7,583 bases of DNA from Deltaproteobacteria bacterium (GTDB lineage: Bacteria > Myxococcota > Polyangia > Polyangiales > B10-G4): contig JAFDCW010000193.1 of assembly GCA_019312705.1 (NCBI GenBank), positions 1 through 7,583 on the forward strand, given 5' to 3'. The translations under genes and the position numbers were made by a program. Below the pieces are notes generated by a model. That model saw only the letters and a list, made by a program, of their open reading frames with translations. It did no database searches and was not told the DNA's origin. How positions within the stretch are numbered: the stretch's first letter is position 1; each line of letters begins with the position of its first letter. Of the stretch, positions 1-5,032 are shown piece by piece.

Positions 1-1
1 C

Positions 2-1240
2 ACGCAGCCCGTGGATGGGTCGGGCCGCCCACCGATCAACCTCGCCCTCGTGATCGACACCTCGGGCTCGATGGCCGGGGAGCCCATCGAAGACGCCCGG
101 GACGCCGCGCTCACCATCGTCGATCTACTGCGCGAAGGTGATCGGCTCAGTGTGGTGGCCTTCCACAGCGCGGCGGAGGTCTTGCTGCCGTCGACGGTGA
201 TCGAAGACAACCTCGTCGAGCTGCGAGCGCGCATCGCCGAGATGGAAGCCCAGGGCACCACCGACATGGCCGGCGGCCTGCAAGCGGGGCTTACCGAGCT
301 CATGACCCACTACGAAGCGAACGGCGTGAACCGCGTCGTATTGCTCGGCGACGGTGTGCCCAACGAAGAAGCGGGCATCGTCGCCATGGCCCAGGCCGCC
401 GGGGAGCGGGGCATGACGGTGACGGCCATCGGCCTCGGCCTCGACTACAACGAGACCCTGATGGGCGACGTCGCTCAGGTGAGCGGCGGACAGTTTCACT
501 ACGTCGAAGATTCCGAGCAGGTGGCGACGCTCTTCCGCGATGAGGTGATGCGCATGCAGCGGGTCTTCGGCAGAAACGCCGTCGTGCGCTTGCAGCCGGG
601 GCCGGGAGTCACGATCCAGAACGTCGTCGGACAAAACGTCCAGCACGTCGGCGGCTTCGTCGAGGTTCACCTCGGCGACCTGCACGAAGGCGAACACCGC
701 GACCTCATCGTGCGCGCGACCGCCGAAGGACGCCGCGCTGGGGCGACGGTGGAATTGATGGACGTGCACCTCAGCTTCGACGACGCGGTCGTCGATGCGG
801 GCCACCTCGAGCGCCGGGTCTTCCTCGGTGCGAAGGCATCGGACGACGATGAAGAGATCGCCCGCGGCCGCGACGCCGAACTCGAGAGCGAAGCGGCGCG
901 CATGCAGGCGGCCGCCGCCACGGTGCAAGCGATTCGCCTGAACCGTAACGGCAACGTCGCCGAGGCCCGGGCCATGCTCGAACGAGCCGAGCAGGAGGCC
1001 AATGGATACGCCCTCGACGGGGACGAGCAGATGGAGGCCCAGGTCTCGTCGATGGCCTCGCTCCGGGACTCACTTCCCCGAAGCGCTGAGCCCGAGACCG
1101 CAATCGGAGGGAGCACCGGCGCCGAGCTCGATGCGGAGGACGATCGCGAAGCGCAGCCCGCCCGGCGGAGGTCCGCCGAGGACCGCCAGCAGATTCAGCG
1201 CCAGGTTCACGACGAAGCCATGGGCACCCTCGGCTTCTGA
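2..1240 (+). CDS. VWA-domain protein, 5' end outside the window
   Basis: The frame is open to the left edge, so the true start and any signal peptide are missing; the GTG at 11 is only the first start-like codon inside the window. Numbering from that codon, a von Willebrand factor A domain fills about residues 8-185. All three MIDAS elements are present: DTSGSM (D16, S18, S20), GTTD (T83/T84) and D114 in LLGDG. These residues hold a divalent metal for ligand binding. After it comes a beta-rich segment (about 188-280), as in VIT/VWA and YfbK-type proteins, then an alanine-rich helical stretch with a TPR-like look (about 290-335) and a polar, probably disordered tail. VWA proteins usually mediate protein-protein contacts, often outside the cytoplasm; the partner is unknown. 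Stop TGA at 1238-1240. The next gene starts 43 nt downstream on the same strand. The family call is firm; function and location are open. Confidence 0.93.
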   Translation, partial: TQPVDGSGRPPINLALVIDTSGSMAGEPIEDARDAALTIVDLLREGDRLSVVAFHSAAEVLLPSTVIEDNLVELRARIAEMEAQGTTDMAGGLQAGLTELMTHYEANGVNRVVLLGDGVPNEEAGIVAMAQAAGERGMTVTAIGLGLDYNETLMGDVAQVSGGQFHYVEDSEQVATLFRDEVMRMQRVFGRNAVVRLQPGPGVTIQNVVGQNVQHVGGFVEVHLGDLHEGEHRDLIVRATAEGRRAGATVELMDVHLSFDDAVVDAGHLERRVFLGAKASDDDEEIARGRDAELESEAARMQAAAATVQAIRLNRNGNVAEARAMLERAEQEANGYALDGDEQMEAQVSSMASLRDSLPRSAEPETAIGGSTGAELDAEDDREAQPARRRSAEDRQQIQRQVHDEAMGTLGF

Positions 1241-1283
1241 TGCGCGGGCCCATCCAGGGCGCAGGCGGTGCAGTGATGCTGGT

Positions 1284-1703
1284 ATGGTTGTCCCCGTGTT
1301 GAACCCGTGCCGGACCTGTCATCGCCACGTGCGATCCGAAGAACGATCGTGCCCGTTCTGCGGAGCGCGCACCCCCAGCCTGATGCGGGGCGTGCGCAAC
1401 GTAGCCGCTGCAGCAGCGATCCTCTCGGCCTCGGCCTGCGCCGACGACGTGCAGTCGCGGGGGACCGACATCTACGGCGGTCCCCCGGCAGACCAGGGAG
1501 ATGAGCAGAACGAGGCCGACCCGGAGCCCAACCCGCCGCCGGTGGATCGTGAGCAGATGAAGCCGATCTACGGCGGCCCCCCCCCTGTCGAACCGCCACC
1601 GGTCGACCAAGGAGATGAGCAAAGCGAGGGCGCCCCCGTGTTGCCGGTGGAGGAACCCCCTCCGGTGCCGGCCTACGGCGGGCCGCGCCCCCCGACGGAG
1701 TGA
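1284..1703 (+). CDS. Zinc-ribbon plus lipoprotein-like protein with YGGP repeats
   Basis: This is a 139-residue protein starting at ATG 1284, the first start in frame after the VWA stop; no good Shine-Dalgarno precedes it. Residues 9-26 form a short treble-Cys ribbon, C9-x2-C12 and C23-x2-C26 (CRTC and CPFCG), expected to bind zinc. A hydrophobic Ala/Leu run (about 36-51) ends in a lipobox-like A-S-A-C52. The rest is Pro-, Asp- and Glu-rich with three YGGP motifs at Y64, Y96 and Y131, and looks disordered. A second start, ATG 1383 (M34), would give a standard lipoprotein precursor of M-R-G-V-R, hydrophobic core and Cys, without the ribbon. From memory, similar ribbon-plus-YG(A/G)P proteins occur in Polyangiales; I could not check this. 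Function unknown. It lies 27 nt upstream of the bPH2 pair. A run of nine C (1577-1585) sits inside the gene. The gene is likely real; start and topology are uncertain. Confidence 0.75.
   Translation: MVVPVLNPCRTCHRHVRSEERSCPFCGARTPSLMRGVRNVAAAAAILSASACADDVQSRGTDIYGGPPADQGDEQNEADPEPNPPPVDREQMKPIYGGPPPVEPPPVDQGDEQSEGAPVLPVEEPPPVPAYGGPRPPTE
1469..1692 (+). repeat. YGGP direct repeats within the small zinc-ribbon gene
   Basis: Two imperfect units of about 32-35 codons start at Ile63 and Ile95, each beginning ATCTACGGCGG (1470-1480 and 1566-1576). Both continue into a Pro-rich part and the peptide DQGDEQ, encoded by GGAGATGAGCA in each copy (from 1497 and 1611). In the first unit DQGDEQ comes before the PPPVD segment, in the second after it, so the units share elements in rearranged order. 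A third, shortened YGGP lies at residues 131-134. The repeats are visible at both DNA and protein level, which suggests fairly recent internal duplication. Confidence 0.7.
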
Positions 1704-1719
1704 GCCCGGGCCGCTGCTC

Positions 1720-1725
1720 GGAGAG
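1720..1725 (+). promoter_or_regulatory. Ribosome binding site that decides the GTG start at 1731
   Basis: GGAGAG lies five bases before GTG 1731. None of the later in-frame ATG codons (1749, 1764, 1797) has an equally well-spaced purine run, so the GTG start is preferred for the first PH-domain gene. Confidence 0.55.
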
Positions 1726-1730
1726 CATTC

Positions 1731-2267
1731 GTGCGAGACTCGGCGCCGATGGCGGCCCCGGAGATGCATGAACTCGAAGGCGGTCCGGGACCTGCGATGG
1801 AGAAATCCGAGCCCGCGGTCGTCGCCTACTGGCGCCTTTCGGGCATCGTGAGCGCTCTGATTCTCTTTGGTATGATCGCCTCCCAGGGCATGTTCTTCCT
1901 GTGGTCGGACAGCCCGAAGGTCGGCCTCGCCATCGTGGGCGTCGCCGGTGTGCTCGGCGCACTGCGCATCACCTGGATCCTGGTCACGACGCGCCTCCGC
2001 TACCGGCGCCTCGGCTTCACCGTCGGCGCGGCAAATCTGAAGATCCGCCACGGCGTCCTGATCCACCGGGAAAAGACGATCCCCATCGCCCGGCTGCAGC
2101 ACCTCGACGTGGACCGCGGGCCCCTCGAGCGCCTCTTCGGCCTGGCGAGCCTCTCGGTTTTCACCTCGGGAGGGCGCTCCGCGACGTTTCGCATCCCCGG
2201 GCTCACCCCGACCCGGGCCGAAGAGATGCGCGGCCAAGTCCTCGCCATCGCGGACGATGCGCGCTGA
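1731..2267 (+). CDS. ydbS: Membrane protein with one bPH2 domain (YdbS-like)
   Basis: 178 residues from a GTG start with a good Shine-Dalgarno. Two membrane segments (about 37-57 and 64-86) are followed by one bacterial PH-like (bPH2, formerly DUF304) domain at about 92-172. The family pattern is clear: an opening strand, NLKIRHGVLIHRE, then IPIARLQHLDV, then GPLERLFGLASLSVFTSGG. The domain should face the cytoplasm next to the membrane. The polar 30-residue N-terminal extension is longer than needed and may be non-essential or reflect an alternative start. Length and partner match Bacillus YdbS (one bPH2) encoded beside YdbT (three bPH2). As I recall, the Bacillus pair is in the SigW regulon and contributes to resistance against antimicrobial peptides from other bacilli; whether this holds here is inference. 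It overlaps the next gene by 11 nt, which suggests translational coupling. The symbol is by architecture and pairing, not proven orthology. Confidence 0.92.
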   Translation: MRDSAPMAAPEMHELEGGPGPAMEKSEPAVVAYWRLSGIVSALILFGMIASQGMFFLWSDSPKVGLAIVGVAGVLGALRITWILVTTRLRYRRLGFTVGAANLKIRHGVLIHREKTIPIARLQHLDVDRGPLERLFGLASLSVFTSGGRSATFRIPGLTPTRAEEMRGQVLAIADDAR

Positions 2268-3789
2268 AGCCGACGATACCGCGTTGATCCTCGAGGGACG
2301 CCTTCACCCGGCGTCGATCTTCTTCGCTTTCCTCGCCGGCCTCCGGCGCACCGCGTTCTGGTTGGCGATCATCGCGTTTCAGGCCGTGACCGCAGAGTCC
2401 TTCGAGCGTGTCGTCACGACCCTATGGTTGATGGCCCTCGTCGGCGTCATATCTCTGGCCGGGCCGGTGGTCGAGTGGCTGCGCTATCGATACCGGCTCA
2501 CCTCCCGAGAGCTCGCCATCGACAGCGGCTTCATCCGCCGACAGCAGCGGCGCATCCCGGTCGCCCGGGTCCAAGATCTCTCCTTCGAAGCCGGACCCCT
2601 GCATCGATTGGTCGGGGTGGTCGTGGTGTCCGTCCAGACCTCGGGGACCGAGGGGGCCGAGGCCAAGCTCGATGTAATCACTCGGGCTCAGGGCGACGCC
2701 CTGCGGGATGCGCTGCGGTCGCTCGGAGGGGCGGCGTCCTCGGCCTCCGAGCCGGAGGCGGCAGCGGGCGAGCAGACGATGGCGGCGCCAGCGCTGCTCT
2801 CGGTGGGGGTCCTGGCACTCATCCTCCGGGGGCTCACGGACAACCGGGCGGGGTTGATCCTCGCCGGCCTGGTCGGCTTCCTCTCGCAGGCGATGCCGGA
2901 CGACGACCTCTCGTTCTTCGTGAAGGCCTGGGAACATGGCCAGCGCCTCTTCGCGCCGATCGCTGGCCAGGGCACGTTCGCCATCGCGGCGTTCGTCGCG
3001 GTGGTCGTGGCAGTCTTCGTACTCGCCGGATGGGTCGGATCGGCGGCGCTCAACGTGATGCGGTTTTACGGCTTCACTCTCCGCGAAGACCGAGGAGTCT
3101 TCTTCCGAAGCTACGGCCTCTTCACCAAACGTGTGCATGCACTGCCGCGCATACGCATTCAGGTCGTACGCCTGCGCCAGACTCTCCTGCGCCGCCTCTT
3201 GGGCCTCGCGGAGCTCCGGACCGACGACATGGGCGCCGGCGCCGAGGCAAAGACCGCCGAAGCCCAAGGCACCGACGTATTCGTGCCCATCGCCCCCCGC
3301 GCGTCCCTGACCGCGCTCCTGCCGCGGGTGCTTCCGGAGGCCGATGTCACGCGCTACCGGTGGGTGCGAACCTCCCCACGCATCATCCGGAGGAGCGCGA
3401 GCCGGGGTGCGCTGCTCGGCGGCGCCGTGGCGGCCGGGCTCTACGGAGCCGTAGGGCTTTGGGCCCTCGCCGCGCCGGTCGCGGTCGCCCTCCTGGGCGC
3501 GCTCTGGGGCCTCGCCACCTTACGCACGCTCACCTGGGCTCATGACCCGGGCGGCCTCGCCGTTTGGCGGGGTGTTTTCCGCCGCACCCTGGTGGTGGCC
3601 CCAGCGTCGCGCATGCAAGCCCTGACGATCGTACAGTCACCCTTCGATCGATGGCACGGCGTCGCCACCCTCACGGCCATCGCCGGGGGAGGTGCGCGCG
3701 TCGCCGTCCCGAATGTGCCCGTCGACGAGGCCCGGGCGGCCATCAGCCGGCTCTTTCCCAGGCAACCTCAGAAGTCACACGTGGCGTAG
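2257..3789 (+). CDS. ydbT: Membrane protein with three bPH2 domains (YdbT-like)
   Basis: 510 residues from ATG 2257, inside the end of the preceding gene; no strong ribosome site is visible, consistent with coupling to it. Layout: membrane segments at about 20-43 and 54-73; bPH2 domain 1 at about 76-156 with YRLTSRELAI, IPVARVQDLSF and GPLHRLVGVVVVSVQTSG; an Ala/Glu linker; membrane segments at about 176-210 and 240-262; bPH2 domain 2 at about 270-355 with YGFTLRED, LPRIRIQVVR and LLRRLLGLAELRTD; membrane segments at about 384-422; bPH2 domain 3 at about 430-502, the most divergent, still showing GLAVWRGVFRRTLVV, SRMQALTIVQSPFDRW and VPNVPVDEA. Three bPH2 units between membrane pairs and about 500 residues match YdbT. 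The likely role is a membrane complex with the upstream protein; its activity is unknown. The last 22 bp overlap the end of the opposite-strand gene. Confidence 0.94.
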   Translation: MRAEADDTALILEGRLHPASIFFAFLAGLRRTAFWLAIIAFQAVTAESFERVVTTLWLMALVGVISLAGPVVEWLRYRYRLTSRELAIDSGFIRRQQRRIPVARVQDLSFEAGPLHRLVGVVVVSVQTSGTEGAEAKLDVITRAQGDALRDALRSLGGAASSASEPEAAAGEQTMAAPALLSVGVLALILRGLTDNRAGLILAGLVGFLSQAMPDDDLSFFVKAWEHGQRLFAPIAGQGTFAIAAFVAVVVAVFVLAGWVGSAALNVMRFYGFTLREDRGVFFRSYGLFTKRVHALPRIRIQVVRLRQTLLRRLLGLAELRTDDMGAGAEAKTAEAQGTDVFVPIAPRASLTALLPRVLPEADVTRYRWVRTSPRIIRRSASRGALLGGAVAAGLYGAVGLWALAAPVAVALLGALWGLATLRTLTWAHDPGGLAVWRGVFRRTLVVAPASRMQALTIVQSPFDRWHGVATLTAIAGGGARVAVPNVPVDEARAAISRLFPRQPQKSHVA

Positions 3790-4931
3790 TCGTCGTCTTC
3801 GACCAGCAGGTGCTCGGTGGTGCACTGCTGGAAGCAGTCCGAGAAGTCGCCGGTGGGCCCCGCTTCGCAGGTCGCCGTGCACGCCTCTTCGACCACATCA
3901 CAGATGTAGTAGCAGTCGATGTTGTCGTCTTCGTATTCGAGCCAGGCTCCTTCGGTCGCACGCCAATACCCGTAGCAGGAGTTGACGGTCTCGGTTCCGT
4001 CGACGGCGCGGAAATCCGTTCCCCCACAGTCTGCGTGACCCCGCGCGTACTCGTCGCAGCTCGCCCCGAAGGGGCTTTCCCAGCACGTCGCCTCGCCGGT
4101 CATCCAGAACTCAAACTCATCGTCTTCGAGTTCGAGGTAGGTGCTGTACTGCTCAGCGTCGGTGCAACTGTCCATGCATGCGTCGAACTCGACGCGGCAG
4201 GCGGCGCTCTGTCCGGCGTAGAAGGCGACCGATGCGGTGAGAGAATCGCAGATGTCACGGGGCGTGGTGTCGCCGATGACGGCCGCATCGCAGATCGCGG
4301 GCGTGCACGCCGGGTCCGCATCGAGGCAGGTCATGACGACGTGAGATGCAGCCAGGTGATCACCTGCGGGCACCGTGTCGAGTTGGGCAAAAGCGCAGAG
4401 CCGGGCACGGCCCACGCAGTTTGCGATCTCCTCGACTTCGGTGGCCGGGACAGGCACATCGCCAGCGCAGGGGCCGCCGAGGCAGGCCAGCGTGAGCTCG
4501 AAGTCTCCGGCGCCGCGGTAGCGGTCCGCCCGAACCACCACGAAGAGGCGCCCCCCATCGTCACCGGCCTCGAAGGCCTTGCGGTTCCCGACGGCGGTCG
4601 CCTCGAAGCTGCCCGGGACGTGGGCAATTGAACTCAATTCCGAGTCGTAGACGACGGAACGCAGGTCGAAGTCACCGGCCGTACGGCTCAGCCGGAGTTC
4701 GAAGCGGTCCCCAGCGTCAGCCGACAGCGAAAAAAGGCTGAAGGCATGGCCGCTGACCGAGCCACCGATGGATTCTCCGTAGGCCACCGGGCGCGCCTCG
4801 TCGAAGTCTGCCTTGCCGCCCGCGAAGGCGAGTTCGGGGTCGGCGTTGTCCACGTCGGCGGCGCAACCAAAGGCCAGAAGGCCGAGGAGGGCGGCCAGTG
4901 CGGTGGAGCGAGTAGCATGGGTGCGGGTCAT
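3768..4931 (-). CDS. Cys-rich lipoprotein with PPC-like N-terminal domain
   Basis: 387 residues from ATG 4931, preceded by GAAGGA six bases upstream. A lipoprotein signal peptide (basic start, Leu/Ala core) ends in L-A-F-G-C23. A short Asp-rich spacer holds GGKADF (38-43). Residues about 48-150 are Cys-free until the last strand and look like the beta-sandwich of bacterial pre-peptidase C-terminal (PPC) domains: GGSVSG, then a segment with DAGDRFELRL, AGDFDLRSVVYD and a closing GDFELTLAC. Residues 150-387 hold 22 further Cys, an even number that suits disulfides in the periplasm or outside the cell. Spacing C-x6-C-x3-C occurs twice (C245/252/256 and C344/351/355), with more C-x3-C pairs at C340/344 and C366/370. 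L-x-x-E-D-D recurs three times. I do not recognise the Cys-rich module and assign no enzymatic role. It lies 101 nt downstream of the beta-helix lipoprotein gene on the same strand. Confidence 0.9.
   Translation of the reverse strand: MTRTHATRSTALAALLGLLAFGCAADVDNADPELAFAGGKADFDEARPVAYGESIGGSVSGHAFSLFSLSADAGDRFELRLSRTAGDFDLRSVVYDSELSSIAHVPGSFEATAVGNRKAFEAGDDGGRLFVVVRADRYRGAGDFELTLACLGGPCAGDVPVPATEVEEIANCVGRARLCAFAQLDTVPAGDHLAASHVVMTCLDADPACTPAICDAAVIGDTTPRDICDSLTASVAFYAGQSAACRVEFDACMDSCTDAEQYSTYLELEDDEFEFWMTGEATCWESPFGASCDEYARGHADCGGTDFRAVDGTETVNSCYGYWRATEGAWLEYEDDNIDCYYICDVVEEACTATCEAGPTGDFSDCFQQCTTEHLLVEDDDYATCDF
3803..3831. repeat. Hairpin at the convergent gene junction
   Basis: CCAGCAG (3803-3809) pairs exactly with CTGCTGG (3825-3831). 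After a single bulged G (3810), TGC (3811-3813) pairs with GCA (3822-3824), leaving an 8-nt loop. It starts 13 nt after the plus-strand stop codon of the YdbT-like gene and lies inside the coding sequence of the opposite Cys-rich lipoprotein gene (codons around C370). There is no T-run on either strand, so a terminator role is only possible, for example Rho-assisted. Confidence 0.4.
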
Positions 4932-4937
4932 GGCGGG

Positions 4938-4943
4938 TCCTTC
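4938..4943 (-). promoter_or_regulatory. Ribosome binding site of the Cys-rich lipoprotein gene
   Basis: Read on the minus strand this is GAAGGA, six bases before ATG 4931. It supports that start together with the complete signal peptide that follows. The remainder of the 101-bp gap up to 5032 holds a short AT-richer stretch but no convincing promoter or terminator. Confidence 0.6.
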
Positions 4944-5032
4944 GCCCCGTCGCCTCGCAAGATTGGTGCCGGCCCCCCGGTTGAGGATCTAGTGTATTTG
5001 GAGGCACGGGCGGCTTCTCACGTGTCCGGTCG

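Noticed and set aside
1002..1283. Upstream extension of the YGGP gene frame into the VWA gene
   Set aside because: The extension overlaps the VWA C-terminus in another frame and encodes Arg/Pro-rich sequence unlike the ribbon protein; ATG 1284 is the first start after the VWA stop.
1241..1283. Possible terminator between the VWA and YGGP genes
   Set aside because: Only a 5-bp TGCGC/GCGCA pairing with no T-run was seen; the gap looks like an operon-internal spacer.
771..2237. Long minus-strand open frame (488 codons) opposite the VWA, YGGP and first PH genes
   Set aside because: It crosses three well-supported genes, has an Arg/Gly/Pro-rich translation with no domain, and long antisense frames are expected from GC-rich codon use.
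2424..3545. Plus-strand open frame of 373 codons inside the YdbT-like gene
   Set aside because: It is the shifted frame of the bPH2 gene and has a Pro/Arg/His-rich shadow composition.
3564..4631. Plus-strand open frame of 355 codons running from the YdbT-like gene into the area opposite the Cys-rich lipoprotein
   Set aside because: No domain, no ribosome site, and it conflicts with two confident genes in other frames.
4984..5025. Possible promoter for the Cys-rich lipoprotein (minus-strand TACACT at 4991-4996)
   Set aside because: There is a -10-like, AT-richer patch with a plausible leader length, but no -35 match at 16-18 bp; too weak to list.
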